A model generated the notes under the pieces. It saw only the letters and a list, made by a program, of their open reading frames with translations, ran no database searches and had not been told where the DNA came from. The translations under genes and the position numbers were made by a program. A DNA stretch of 12,713 nucleotides. Origin: Geobacter sp. UBA1603. GTDB taxonomy: Bacteria; Desulfobacterota; Desulfuromonadia; Geobacterales; Pseudopelobacteraceae. Below are positions 1-7,376 of this stretch, piece by piece (the stretch's first letter is position 1; the number at the start of each line of letters is the position of its first letter). Location: the NCBI GenBank assembly GCA_002322035.1, contig DCNF01000091.1, positions 18,038 through 30,750 on the forward strand. The letters run 5' to 3'.

Positions 1-404
1 ACCTTGCACTCGCCCGGGGTAATGACACCGGGGCAGTTAGGGCCGACCAGTCGGGTCTTGCTTCCCTTAAGCATAGCCTTGACCGGCACCATATCGCGCA
101 TCGGAATCCCTTCCGTGATGCAGACCGCCAGTTCAATGCCGGCGTCAACCGCTTCAAGGATTGCATCTGCAGCACCCGGAGGCGGAACGAAAATCATGGA
201 CACGTTGGCTTCCGTATATTTTACCGCTTCCGCCACGGTGTTGAAAACCGGAATACCCTCGATGTGTATGCCACCCTTACCGGGAGTGACGCCGGCCACA
301 ATATTAGCGCCATACTCGCGACACTGCTGGGTATGGAACAAACCGCTGCGGCCGGTGATCCCCTGAACGAGGATTTTTGAGTTCTTATTGAGAAGTATGG
401 ACAT
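1..404 (-). CDS. sucD: Succinyl-CoA ligase [ADP-forming] subunit alpha, N-terminal part (cut by the window edge)
   Basis: This is the alpha subunit of succinyl-CoA synthetase, which interconverts succinyl-CoA plus ADP/GDP and phosphate with succinate, CoA and ATP/GTP in the cytoplasmic TCA cycle. About 134 residues are visible. The protein begins [20 protein letters not shown], a typical start for the CoA-binding Rossmann domain, followed by a glycine-rich stretch near residues 38-45 (GVTPGKGG), the PPPGAADA segment, CITEGIP and finally [13 protein letters not shown] at the cut edge. The active-site histidine that becomes phosphorylated lies in the missing C-terminal part. The ATG at 404-402 is preceded by a purine-rich GAGGGAGA ribosome site. 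The gene follows sucC by 32 bases in the same direction, so the two subunits should be co-translated. It is not broken, only truncated by the window. Confidence 0.97.
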   Translation of the reverse strand, partial: MSILLNKNSKILVQGITGRSGLFHTQQCREYGANIVAGVTPGKGGIHIEGIPVFNTVAEAVKYTEANVSMIFVPPPGAADAILEAVDAGIELAVCITEGIPMRDMVPVKAMLKGSKTRLVGPNCPGVITPGECK

Positions 405-436
405 GAGATTTCTCCCTCTGGTCGATGGTCATGTGA

Positions 437-1594
437 TTAGCCCAGCATCGTGACGATCTTGCCGGCAGCGTCTCCCAGGTTATCTCCCACCTGGACATTA
501 AGCCCCGATTCGCGCAGCAGTCGTTTCCCTTCCTCCACTTTACTGCCATCCATACGGACCACGATCGGCAAGGTGCAGTTGACAGCCCCGGCAGCTTCGA
601 TGATCCCGTGGGCGATTACATCGCAGCGCATGATCCCGCCGAAGATATTCACGAAAATTCCCTTGACGTCCTTGTCCTGCAGAATGATCCGGAACGCCTC
701 GGCAACCTTCTCGCGGGTGGCCCCACCACCAACATCAAGGAAGTTGGCCGGTTCACCGCCGAACTCCTTCAGCACGTCCAGGGTGGCCATGGCAAGGCCT
801 GCACCGTTAACCAGGCAACCGATCGAACCGGAAAGCTTGATATAGGCCAGATCATATTTGCCGGCGGTTATCTCCAGCGGGTCGAGTTGTGAGTAGTCCA
901 TCATGTCGGGGTATTCGCGATGCCGGAACACGGCATTATCGTCAAACGTAATCTTGGCATCCATGGCCATCAGCCAGCCGGCCTTGGTAACCACCAGCGG
1001 GTTTATCTCGACCAGGGCACAGTCTTTTTCCTGGGTCACCTTGTACAGATTCATGATCAACTCAACGCAATCCTCGCAGACAGCACCGGTCAGCCCAAGA
1101 GCCAGCGCGATCTTGCGGGCCTGATAAGGACGCAGCCCAAGCAGCGGATCGATCAGCAGGGTGTGGATCTTCTCGGGGCTCTTCTGGGCAACCTCCTCGA
1201 TATCCATGCCTCCTTCGGCCGAGGCGATCAAAACATAGCGGGAGCTCTCGCGATCAAGAGTAATGGAGAGATAGAACTCGCGGGCTATTTCAACCGCTTC
1301 CTCAACCAGGATACGTCTGACCTTAAGCCCTTCCGGGCCAGTTTGGTTGGTGACCAGGGTTCGGCCGAACAACTCCTTGCCGTACTCCTGTGCCTGCTCC
1401 GGATAGTGGACCAGCTTGACGCCGCCAGCCTTGCCGCGGCCGCCGGCATAAATCTGGGCTTTGACCACACAGCGGCCGCCCATCATCTTGGCTGCCCGCT
1501 CAACCTGATCGGAGGTCAGCGCAACCCGTCCACGGGGGATCGGAATGCCGTAGCTGCTCAAAATCTCCTTGGCCTGATACTCATGAATGTTCAT
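437..1594 (-). CDS. sucC: Succinyl-CoA ligase [ADP-forming] subunit beta
   Basis: This is the nucleotide-binding beta subunit of succinyl-CoA synthetase, partner of the alpha subunit encoded just downstream. Its 385 residues are close to the usual 385-390. It starts with the family signature MNIHEYQAKEIL, has the ATP-grasp glycine loop GGRGKAGGVK at residues 51-60, the EINPLVV metal/nucleotide segment near residue 197, and a C-terminal CoA-ligase domain with VNGAGLAMATLD, FLDVGGGA and NIFGGIMRCDVIA. No key segment seems to be missing. The ATG at 1594 has GGAG seven bases upstream, and a sigma-70-like promoter lies just before it. Organisms of the Geobacter group often also use a succinyl:acetate CoA-transferase for this TCA step, so the enzyme's flux direction cannot be told from sequence. 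Confidence 0.98.
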   Translation of the reverse strand: MNIHEYQAKEILSSYGIPIPRGRVALTSDQVERAAKMMGGRCVVKAQIYAGGRGKAGGVKLVHYPEQAQEYGKELFGRTLVTNQTGPEGLKVRRILVEEAVEIAREFYLSITLDRESSRYVLIASAEGGMDIEEVAQKSPEKIHTLLIDPLLGLRPYQARKIALALGLTGAVCEDCVELIMNLYKVTQEKDCALVEINPLVVTKAGWLMAMDAKITFDDNAVFRHREYPDMMDYSQLDPLEITAGKYDLAYIKLSGSIGCLVNGAGLAMATLDVLKEFGGEPANFLDVGGGATREKVAEAFRIILQDKDVKGIFVNIFGGIMRCDVIAHGIIEAAGAVNCTLPIVVRMDGSKVEEGKRLLRESGLNVQVGDNLGDAAGKIVTMLG

Positions 1595-1625
1595 GCGGTC
1601 GCTCCATGGAAAGAATTTGGGTCGT

Positions 1626-1653
1626 AGTATAACAGGAAAAACAACAGAAACAA
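1626..1653 (-). promoter_or_regulatory. Putative sigma-70 promoter of sucCD
   Basis: On the minus strand a TATACT -10 box (1631-1626) lies 16 bases after TTGTTT (1653-1648), about 30 bases before the sucC start. The -10 box matches the consensus at five of six positions; the -35 box is weak. No hairpin with a U-tract separates the upstream nucleotidyltransferase from sucC, so read-through is also possible. Confidence 0.45.
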
Positions 1654-1724
1654 GTAAATTTTACCGTAAATAAATGTGTTAAGTAAGAGTAAAATACCGT
1701 CTGGCCAATTACGTTTTTATCTGT

Positions 1725-1733
1725 TGTGGATAA
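1725..1733 (-). promoter_or_regulatory. Perfect DnaA-box sequence upstream of sucC
   Basis: The minus strand reads TTATCCACA, an exact match to the consensus DnaA 9-mer. It lies in the 153-base gap between the nucleotidyltransferase stop and the sucC promoter. It is a single box, so it is not evidence for an origin. It may bind DnaA as a regulator or titration site, or be chance. Confidence 0.35.
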
Positions 1734-1747
1734 ATACATCAGCCCAA

Positions 1748-2740
1748 TCATTGCATTTCGATCAGTGAGTGGTCGCCGATGTTCATCCGGCGGGCAGAAC
1801 TGACCAGCTGGACGTTGTCACCAAGAATCGTATTGGTAAGCACCATATTTCGGACATCTGAATTGCGGTTGATGATCGACTCGCTGATGATGCTGCGTTC
1901 AATGACACTGTCGGCTGCCACCGAAACATTCGGCCCAAGCACACTGTCGCGCACGACAGCTCCTTTTTCAATATGAACAGGCGAAATGAACACACAGTTT
2001 TCAGCCTCACCATGGATATGATGGCGGTCACGCAATAAGTAGGCGTTCGTTTCAAGTATGGTCTCCGGCTTCCCGCAGTCGAGCCAGGCATCGATCTCTG
2101 GAGCGCGCAGTCTCATGCCATCGGCGATCATACGCATAAAGACTGCCGGCAGATAATATTCGCCCTTGACCATGTCTCCAGCGCTGATCGCTGCCTGCAG
2201 ATACTCCATAAAACGCTGGCCGTCCTTCAGATAGTAAAGCCCGACCTGGGCCAGCCTCGAAATCGGGGTATCAGGCTTCTCGACCATATTGACAATCAGA
2301 CCGCCTTCGACCACATTGACCCCGAACCGCTGGTAGTCTTCAACCTCCTTGGAGTAGATCAGGCCGTCGCACAACTCTGACAGAACCGGGATACGGCTAA
2401 GGTCGGCATCGAAGATCGTGTCGTTGAAGACCACAAGCAGGTCGTCACCGGCAACCACTCGCGAAGAAGCGAGCCAGACGGCATGGGCCGGCCCCTTGCG
2501 TTCATTCTGAACAATATAACTGCATGACAGTTCGTGAAATTTCTTTTCCATGAAACGACGAATCTGATCGCCGTTTTCATCGATGATGAAGATGTATTCC
2601 TCAATCCCGAGCGGCACAAGGCGTGAGATGATGTGCTCCAGCACCGTTTTGCCGGCAACATGGACCAGGGATTTGGCCTTGGTGTGAGTGTGGGGCCGCA
2701 GGCGGGTACCTTTGCCGGCCACAGGAAGAATCGCTTTCAT
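1748..2740 (-). CDS. Sugar-phosphate nucleotidyltransferase (RmlA/GlmU-like) with C-terminal left-handed beta-helix
   Basis: This gene encodes a 330-residue NDP-sugar pyrophosphorylase-type protein, which would join a sugar 1-phosphate to an NTP to form an activated sugar for cell-surface glycans. The N-terminal Rossmann-like domain begins MKAILPVAGKGTRLRP, the nucleotide-binding signature, with KAK at 21-23 where most relatives have PK. Other family marks are FNDTIFDADL (104-113), FGV (138-140), EKP (153-155) and the WLDCGKPETILETN stretch near residue 245. After about residue 260 there are hexapeptide-like repeats (VFISPVHIEKGAVV, SVLGPNVSVAADSVI), indicating a beta-helix. The ATG at 2740 was chosen because GGAGGT stands six bases before it; the frame stays open to 2818, but that extension would run through the tRNA operon terminator. 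The substrate is unknown: glucose-1-phosphate thymidylyl-, uridylyl- or mannose-1-phosphate guanylyltransferase are all possible. Confidence 0.88.
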   Translation of the reverse strand: MKAILPVAGKGTRLRPHTHTKAKSLVHVAGKTVLEHIISRLVPLGIEEYIFIIDENGDQIRRFMEKKFHELSCSYIVQNERKGPAHAVWLASSRVVAGDDLLVVFNDTIFDADLSRIPVLSELCDGLIYSKEVEDYQRFGVNVVEGGLIVNMVEKPDTPISRLAQVGLYYLKDGQRFMEYLQAAISAGDMVKGEYYLPAVFMRMIADGMRLRAPEIDAWLDCGKPETILETNAYLLRDRHHIHGEAENCVFISPVHIEKGAVVRDSVLGPNVSVAADSVIERSIISESIINRNSDVRNMVLTNTILGDNVQLVSSARRMNIGDHSLIEMQ

Positions 2741-2790
2741 AGGACTACCTCCATAAAAAACCTTGTGGAACGATGCCGATTCAGCAGAAC

Positions 2791-2829
2791 AAAAAAAGCC
2801 ACCCGCGAATGAACACAAGTGGCTGTTTT
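2791..2829 (-). terminator. Intrinsic terminator of the hup-tRNA transcript
   Basis: On the minus strand AGCCAC (2824-2819) pairs with GTGGCT (2802-2797) around a 16-base loop and is followed by a run of seven T (2797-2791). Flanking A and T runs can lengthen the stem. It begins about six bases after the encoded CCA of tRNA-Val, so it ends the tRNA transcript and insulates the nucleotidyltransferase gene. Confidence 0.85.
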
Positions 2830-2834
2830 AAGAG

Positions 2835-2910
2835 TGGTGGGTGAAGAGGGGATCGAACCCCCGACATCCAGCTTGTAAGGCTGGCGCTCTCCCAGCTGAG
2901 CTATTCACCC
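2835..2910 (-). tRNA. tRNA-Val (anticodon UAC)
   Basis: A complete 76-base cloverleaf including an encoded CCA. The acceptor stem is GGGTGAA/TTCACCC, the D stem GCTC/GAGC, the anticodon stem CCAGC/GCTGG with loop CTTACAA (anticodon TAC in DNA), and the T arm carries TTCGATC. It reads GUA and, with a modified wobble base, other valine codons. It is 11 bases downstream of tRNA-Asp and immediately before a terminator. Confidence 0.97.
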
Positions 2911-2921
2911 AGGTATATCAA

Positions 2922-2998
2922 TGGCGGGGTTGACGGGGCTCGAACCCGCGACTTCCAGCGTGACAGGCTGGCACTCTAACCGACTGAGCTACAACCCC
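2922..2998 (-). tRNA. tRNA-Asp (anticodon GUC)
   Basis: A complete 77-base cloverleaf with encoded GCCA end. The acceptor stem is GGGGTTG/CAACCCC, the D stem GCTC/GAGT, and the anticodon stem CCAGC/GCTGG with loop CTGTCAC gives anticodon GTC. The T arm has the usual GGTTCGAGCC. It lies 30 bases after the hup stop codon and appears to be in the same transcript as hup and tRNA-Val. Confidence 0.97.
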
Positions 2999-3004
2999 GC
3001 ATGG

Positions 3005-3024
3005 GCTGGGTCCAACGACCCTGC
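3005..3024 (-). other. Hairpin between hup and tRNA-Asp without a U-tract
   Basis: A GGGTC/GACCC stem with a four-base loop (GTTG on the minus strand), extended by two more pairs past one mismatch, sits between the hup stop and the tRNA-Asp 5' end. There is no run of T after it, so it is unlikely to be an intrinsic terminator. It could stabilise the hup mRNA 3' end or mark a processing site that separates mRNA from tRNA. Confidence 0.45.
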
Positions 3025-3028
3025 CGAA

Positions 3029-3310
3029 TTATTTCTTGCTGTTGACCGCTTCTTTAAGACCTTTGCCCGGCTTGAACTTGGGAACAGTGGCCGCCGGAAT
3101 ATTGATTTTCTTGCCGGTCTGCGGATTCTGGCCTTTGCGGGCAGCACGCTTGGAGGTGGAGAATGTGCCGAAGCCAACCAGGCTTAATTTGTCGCCTTTT
3201 TTCAGTGCGCCGGTGACGGCGGAGATGAAAGCCGCTACGGCTTTCTCTGCTTCCACTTTTTTCAGTCCGGCCTGGTCTGCTACTGCGCTGATCAGTTCTG
3301 CTTTGGTCAT
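3029..3310 (-). CDS. hup: HU-family histone-like DNA-binding protein
   Basis: This is a 93-residue HU protein, which binds and bends DNA as a dimer and shapes the nucleoid. It has the standard start MTKAELISAVA, an alpha-helical dimerisation region (about 3-40), the family signature GFGTFSTSKRAARKGQNPQT around residues 46-65, and the DNA-inserting arm with NIPAATVPKFKPGKGLKEAVN at the end. Length and motifs are those of an intact HU rather than IHF, though IHF subunits share the fold. The ATG at 3310 is preceded by AGGAGGTG. It lies 207 bases after clpX, the place where lon and then hupB are found in Escherichia coli. A TTGACA promoter precedes it, and the two tRNAs downstream seem to be co-transcribed. 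Confidence 0.96.
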   Translation of the reverse strand: MTKAELISAVADQAGLKKVEAEKAVAAFISAVTGALKKGDKLSLVGFGTFSTSKRAARKGQNPQTGKKINIPAATVPKFKPGKGLKEAVNSKK

Positions 3311-3364
3311 GCTACACCTCCTGTTGTTTTGTGATGAAGTTTAATGGTGGTAAAAACGAGTCGA

Positions 3365-3394
3365 TGTGTAACAGATGTTTTTGAAGGCTGTCAA
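3365..3394 (-). promoter_or_regulatory. Promoter of the hup-tRNA-Asp-tRNA-Val transcript
   Basis: The minus strand has a perfect TTGACA (3394-3389) and, 17-18 bases later, TTACAC/TACACA (about 3371-3365) as the -10 box. Transcription would start near 3358, giving a leader of roughly 48 bases before the hup start. Confidence 0.65.
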
Positions 3395-3402
3395 GGAAAT
3401 TG

Positions 3403-3411
3403 TTATGCACA
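3403..3411 (+). promoter_or_regulatory. DnaA-box-like 9-mer next to the hup promoter
   Basis: The plus strand reads TTATGCACA, matching the relaxed DnaA consensus TTATNCACA. It starts eight bases upstream of the hup -35 box. Whether DnaA binds here is unknown; it is noted because a second, perfect box lies upstream of sucC. Confidence 0.25.
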
Positions 3412-3517
3412 AAACTCCATTATTAGGGCCATCAGCGGTCATTAAAGAGCGTCGTTCGGCTTGTTTTCTGATATTTCACAAATTGAAGTTCATAACATAA
3501 TATAATTATTGACAAAT

Positions 3518-4774
3518 TTACGCTGCGTTATGTACCTGCTGCTCGTAGACCACGATCGGCTTTTCCTTGCGGTAAATAACGTCTTCGCTGATGACAACCT
3601 CTTTAACACTTGGCTGTGAGGGAACATCGTACATGATATCGAGCATGGCATTTTCCAGAATAGAGCGCAGGCCGCGTGCACCGGTATTGCGCTTGAGCGC
3701 TTCCTTGGCGATTGCCACCAGCGATCCGTCGGTAAAACGCAGGCGGACACTTTCCAGGTCAAACAATTTTTGGTACTGTTTGACCAGAGCGTTCTTGGGC
3801 TCTTTCAGAATCTGGACCATGGCATCTTCGTCCAGCTCGGTGAGGGTTGCCAGTACCGGCAGCCGACCGATAAACTCGGGGATATAACCGTACTTCAGAA
3901 GGTCTTCGGGGGTCAGGTTGATCAGCAGTTCTCCCAGTTTTTTCTCTTCACGCCGCTTGACATCTGCGCCAAAACCGAGACTTTTCTTGCCGATCCTCTG
4001 CTGAATCACTGTTTCCAGGCCAGCAAAAGCGCCTCCGCAGATAAACAGTATATTGGTCGTATCGACCTTCATGAACTCCTGCTGGGGATGCTTGCGCCCC
4101 CCTTTGGGTGGTATGCTGGCAACGGTGCCTTCGATTATCTTCAGCAGTGCCTGCTGCACCCCTTCACCGGAAACATCACGGGTAATTGAGGGTGACTCGG
4201 TTTTCCGGGCAATTTTATCAATTTCGTCGATGTAGACGATCCCCTTCTGGGCCCGTTCCACATCATAGTCGGCCGCCTGCAAAAGGCTCAAGATGATGTT
4301 TTCCACATCTTCGCCCACATAACCGGCCTCGGTCAGGTTCGTGGCATCAGCCATGGCAAAGGGAACCTTGAGAATCCGGGCCAGGGTCTGGGCCAGCAGA
4401 GTCTTTCCGGAACCGGTCGGACCGAGCAGAAGAATATTGCTTTTCTGCATTTCGACATCACCCGGCTTCACCTGCGATTCAATCCGCTTGTAGTGATTGT
4501 AAACCGCAACCGAGAGGACCTTCTTGGCCCGTTCCTGGCCGATGACATATTCGTCAAGGATGTCCTTTATTTCACGGGGTTTGGGGAGCTTTTTCAGGTC
4601 GGGCCCGACCGTTTCCTCCATTTTCATCTCTTCGGCAATAATGTCATTGCAGAGTTCGATGCATTCGTCACAAATATAGACAGCCGGGCCGGCGATCAGT
4701 TTTTTGACTTCCTCCTGACTTTTGCCGCAGAAAGAGCAGGTCAGGTTTTCCTGGTTCTTGTCGCGTCGACTCAC
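3518..4774 (-). CDS. clpX: ATP-dependent Clp protease ATP-binding subunit ClpX
   Basis: ClpX is a hexameric AAA+ unfoldase that recognises tagged or damaged proteins and threads them into ClpP. The 418 residues match the usual 410-430. Visible parts are the four-cysteine zinc finger (Cys13, 16, 35, 38), Walker A GPTGSGKT (118-125), the GYVG pore loop (151-154), Walker B IVYIDEID (179-186), and a ClpP-docking loop reading LGF (266-268) where E. coli has IGF. The C-terminal sensor-2 stretch [13 protein letters not shown] follows. The start is GTG at 4774, in the sequence GTGA that overlaps the clpP stop by four bases, with AGGAGG upstream; this suggests translational coupling to clpP. No lon gene follows, and no terminator with a U-tract was found after the stop. 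Confidence 0.98.
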   Translation of the reverse strand: MSRRDKNQENLTCSFCGKSQEEVKKLIAGPAVYICDECIELCNDIIAEEMKMEETVGPDLKKLPKPREIKDILDEYVIGQERAKKVLSVAVYNHYKRIESQVKPGDVEMQKSNILLLGPTGSGKTLLAQTLARILKVPFAMADATNLTEAGYVGEDVENIILSLLQAADYDVERAQKGIVYIDEIDKIARKTESPSITRDVSGEGVQQALLKIIEGTVASIPPKGGRKHPQQEFMKVDTTNILFICGGAFAGLETVIQQRIGKKSLGFGADVKRREEKKLGELLINLTPEDLLKYGYIPEFIGRLPVLATLTELDEDAMVQILKEPKNALVKQYQKLFDLESVRLRFTDGSLVAIAKEALKRNTGARGLRSILENAMLDIMYDVPSQPSVKEVVISEDVIYRKEKPIVVYEQQVHNAA

Positions 4775-5370
4775 GGTGCAACCTCCTGATCGGGCTTACG
4801 GTCAAAAATCGCATCAACCAGGCCGTATTCCCGGGCCTCTTCAGCCGACATAAAGTAGTCGCGCTCGGTGTCTGCCTCAACCTTGTCTCTGCTCTGACCG
4901 GTCAACGTCGCCAGAATGCCGTTCAGCTCATCTTTCATGCGCAGGATTTCTCTGGCGTGGATGCTGATATCGGTTGCCTGGCCCTGGAAACCACCCAGGG
5001 GCTGATGGATCATGATCCGGGAATGGGCCAGACTATAACGCTTGCCCGGTTCTCCCGCCGCCAGAAGGACGGCGCCCATTGAGGCGGCCTGGCCGACGCA
5101 GATGGTCGAGACCGGCGCCTTGATGTAGCGCATGGTGTCATAGATGGCCATACCCGATGTGACCACGCCTCCGGGGGAGTTGATATAGAGGTGGATGTCC
5201 TTGTCCGGGTCCTCTGCCTCAAGGAACAGCAACTGGGCGATGACCAGGTTAGCCACGTGGTCGTCAATGCCCCCTCCCAGGAAGATGATCCGCTCTTTGA
5301 GCAGCCGGGAGTATATGTCATAGGACCGCTCGCCCCGGCCGCTCTGTTCCACTACAATTGGAATATACAT
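4771..5370 (-). CDS. clpP: ATP-dependent Clp protease proteolytic subunit ClpP
   Basis: ClpP is the serine peptidase that forms the two-ring proteolytic barrel used by ClpX. It has 199 residues, the standard size. The catalytic triad is visible: Ser97 in GQAASMG, His122 in RIMIHQP and Asp171 in ERDYFM. The handle and ring-contact segments INSPGG and GFQGQATDI are intact. The start reads [20 protein letters not shown], the usual N-terminus near the processing site, and the ATG at 5370 has GAGG upstream. The gene follows tig by 70 bases and overlaps clpX, giving the common tig-clpP-clpX order. Confidence 0.98.
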   Translation of the reverse strand: MYIPIVVEQSGRGERSYDIYSRLLKERIIFLGGGIDDHVANLVIAQLLFLEAEDPDKDIHLYINSPGGVVTSGMAIYDTMRYIKAPVSTICVGQAASMGAVLLAAGEPGKRYSLAHSRIMIHQPLGGFQGQATDISIHAREILRMKDELNGILATLTGQSRDKVEADTERDYFMSAEEAREYGLVDAIFDRKPDQEVAP

Positions 5371-5440
5371 TCAGACCTCTGGTGTGTTTGTTGCTTCGTA
5401 TCGATGCTGCCGTGCTGCGCCAGCCCTTACAATCCGGGCG

Positions 5441-6748
5441 TCACTCCTGACCAGCTTCAGGCAGCACATCCGTAATAACCGCCTGTTCAAGCAGCACACT
5501 GATCGCCTTGTCTTCTTTTATTTCCGACATCAGGGCATTCCTTGCCTGATGGTTTGAACTGTAGTAGTCGCGGATACGGCCGAGCATATCAGGGTTGCCG
5601 GCGGCAATCATTTCGTAGCGCCCTTCCAGATCCTCATCGCTGACAGTGATATTCTCCTTTTCAACCAAAGCCATCAGCAGCAGGCCGCCGCGCACCTTGT
5701 CAGCCGCGTCTTCGCGAAAACGCTCACGAAAACCATCTTCATCAAGGCCCATCATCTCCAGGGACATCCGCTGACTCTTAAGACGATTTTTCAGATTATC
5801 GAGCATATAGTCGAGCTGGCGCTTGACCATCGACTCAGGGACATCAAGCGGGTTTTTCGCGATCAGCGCCTTGATGGCCTGCTCCCTGACATCGGCCTTG
5901 ATCCGGTCGGTCTCATGTTTCTCGCGGTATTCGGTCATTTTTGTGCGCAACTCTTCCAGCGTTTCATATTCGCCGAACTGTTGGGCAAATTCATCATCAA
6001 GCCCGGGCAGTTCCTTGCGCTTAACTTCTTTCAGCGTAACCCTGAAAGTACCCTCCTTGCCGGCGGCTTCAGGATTGCGGTATCCTTCCGGCAGGGTGAC
6101 GGTTATGTCGCGTGTTTCGCCTGCCCGAAGGCCAACCAGTTGCGCCTCAAACCCGGGAAGCAGGCGGTTGGCGCCAACCTCCACCTGGGCATCCTCCTCA
6201 CTGCTGTCTTCGGACGGCAGGCCTTCGACTGAAAACGTGTAGTCAAGGGTAACGATATGGCCGTTTTCGACGGTAGCGCCATCATCAAGCGGCACCAGCT
6301 CGGCCATGTTCTCCTGCATACGCTTCAATTCTCCCTCGATGGCATCGGGGTTCGCAGCATAGCTTTCACGCTTGATTTCCAGCCCACTGTAGTCATTAAG
6401 CAGGATCTGCGGCATGACTTCAACCAGGGCGCTGTAGGTGAATGGGGCGCCAGGCTCAAGCGGATCGCTCGTTACGGTCGGGGCATCAACCGCCTCGATT
6501 TTGTGATCATCAAGTGCTTTATAGAGGGTCTTTTCGAAAAAGCGGCGCATGACCTCTTCGCGCATGGTATCGGCATAGGTCCGCTTGATCAGCTGCATAG
6601 GGGCTTTGCCCGGACGAAAACCCTGCAGTCGGGCTTTTTTCTGGATTCCGGCGTAGACCTTCTCGATCTCGGCATCAACCTGTTCGGCGGGGATTTCAAA
6701 TGTGAGGCGCTTTTGAACCGGGCTGATGTCTTCAACATTAACCTGCAT
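5441..6748 (-). CDS. tig: Trigger factor (ribosome-associated chaperone and prolyl isomerase)
   Basis: Trigger factor sits at the ribosome exit tunnel and shields nascent chains. The 435-residue product shows the N-terminal ribosome-binding domain with GFRPGKAP (about 43-50), an FKBP-type peptidyl-prolyl isomerase domain (about 150-245, including LLPGFEAQLVGLRAGE), and the long helical C-terminal arm. The start at 6748 (MQVNVEDISPVQKRL) was preferred over an upstream in-frame candidate at 6784 because AGAGAGGTT lies at correct spacing and family members begin this way. A tRNA-Leu gene lies 74 bases upstream on the same strand with no terminator between, so the two may share a transcript. clpP and clpX follow. 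Confidence 0.97.
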   Translation of the reverse strand: MQVNVEDISPVQKRLTFEIPAEQVDAEIEKVYAGIQKKARLQGFRPGKAPMQLIKRTYADTMREEVMRRFFEKTLYKALDDHKIEAVDAPTVTSDPLEPGAPFTYSALVEVMPQILLNDYSGLEIKRESYAANPDAIEGELKRMQENMAELVPLDDGATVENGHIVTLDYTFSVEGLPSEDSSEEDAQVEVGANRLLPGFEAQLVGLRAGETRDITVTLPEGYRNPEAAGKEGTFRVTLKEVKRKELPGLDDEFAQQFGEYETLEELRTKMTEYREKHETDRIKADVREQAIKALIAKNPLDVPESMVKRQLDYMLDNLKNRLKSQRMSLEMMGLDEDGFRERFREDAADKVRGGLLLMALVEKENITVSDEDLEGRYEMIAAGNPDMLGRIRDYYSSNHQARNALMSEIKEDKAISVLLEQAVITDVLPEAGQE

Positions 6749-6822
6749 GGATGGAACCTCTCTTTTCAGAAATAAATGCTGCATCGAATATGAAGGGCAA
6801 GAAAATATGCCACCTTAAATGC

Positions 6823-6907
6823 TGGTGCGAGAGAGGAGACTTGAACTCCTATACCTTTCGGTGCCAGATCCTAAGTCTGGTGCGTCTGCCAATTCCGCCA
6901 CTCTCGC
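6823..6907 (-). tRNA. tRNA-Leu (anticodon UAG)
   Basis: A complete 85-base class II tRNA with encoded CCA. The acceptor stem is GCGAGAG/CTCTCGC, the anticodon stem CCAGA/TCTGG with loop CTTAGGA gives anticodon TAG, and the long variable arm (GCACCGAAAGGT region) is typical of leucine tRNAs. The T loop reads TTCAAGT. It lies just upstream of tig. Confidence 0.97.
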
Positions 6908-6958
6908 GGGACATCGATGCCGGATACAAGGCAGTATCGGGATCGATCAGAATAGTAC

Positions 6959-6987
6959 TAAATAGGCAAAAAGAGCCATGAAGTCAA
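6959..6987 (-). promoter_or_regulatory. Putative promoter of tRNA-Leu and perhaps tig-clpP-clpX
   Basis: On the minus strand TTGACT (987-982 of the 6.9 kb block, i.e. 6987-6982) is followed after 17 bases by TATTTA (6964-6959). The -35 box matches five of six consensus bases, the -10 box only three. It is about 50 bases before the mature tRNA 5' end and is the only good candidate between yciH and the tRNA. Confidence 0.45.
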
Positions 6988-7020
6988 GGAATTGTTACTG
7001 ACGTATACGGTTTAAGGGGG

Positions 7021-7374
7021 TCAGCCGCCGGCATTTTTAGCCCGGAAGCCACGTGATGTGAGTTCATGGAGCAGCAGTTCGCGGTGGTCTCCCTGGATTT
7101 CGATCACACCGTTTTTTACTGTGCCGCCGCAGCCACAGCGTTTCTTAAGCGTCCCCGCCAGTTCCTTAAGACCTGCTTCGGGAAGGGGAATGCCGGTGAT
7201 AACGATCACCGTGCCGCCACCGCGGCCCTTGGTCTGGCGCTGCAGCCGCACCGTTCCATCAGCAGGCTGGGGTGATGGCTGGGGACGCCCCTTGTCGGCT
7301 TTGACCGTTTTCTGCGGTCTTACCATACCGGTTTCAGAGGAGTAGACCAGAGTTGATGGGGTGTCGTTTCTCAT
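7021..7374 (-). CDS. yciH: SUI1/YciH-family translation factor homologue
   Basis: This 117-residue protein belongs to the bacterial branch of the eIF1/SUI1 family, small cytoplasmic proteins thought to act on the ribosome and initiation fidelity. The first 50 or so residues are polar and probably disordered. The SUI1 fold follows: GRGGGTVIVITGIPLPEAGL, then LKKRCGCGGTVKNGVIEIQG with the family CGCGGTVK motif, and the C-terminal LLLHELTSRGFRAKNAGG. The ATG at 7374 lies two bases after the nadE stop, with GGGGAAAG (part of the nadE end) as a weak ribosome site, so coupling to nadE is likely. An in-frame TTG at 7389 inside nadE is a less likely start. Its link to NAD synthesis is only positional. 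Confidence 0.93.
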   Translation of the reverse strand: MRNDTPSTLVYSSETGMVRPQKTVKADKGRPQPSPQPADGTVRLQRQTKGRGGGTVIVITGIPLPEAGLKELAGTLKKRCGCGGTVKNGVIEIQGDHRELLLHELTSRGFRAKNAGG

Positions 7375-7376
7375 GG

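Noticed and set aside
920..1627. Plus-strand 235-codon frame opposite sucC
   Set aside because: It lies almost entirely antisense to an intact sucC, shows no domain and no ribosome site; long shadow frames are expected opposite GC-rich coding sequence.
1714..1736. TTTATC/GATAAA hairpin upstream of sucC as a terminator
   Set aside because: The stem is only six AT-rich pairs and has no run of T after it on the minus strand.
2921..3187. Plus-strand 88-codon frame beginning MAGLTGLEPATSSV
   Set aside because: It is the antisense translation of tRNA-Asp and hup. Peptides of this type are well-known false gene calls over tRNA genes.
6751..6981. Plus-strand 76-codon frame containing WCERGDLNSYTFRCQ
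   Set aside because: It is the antisense of tRNA-Leu and its flanks, the same type of false call, with no ribosome site.
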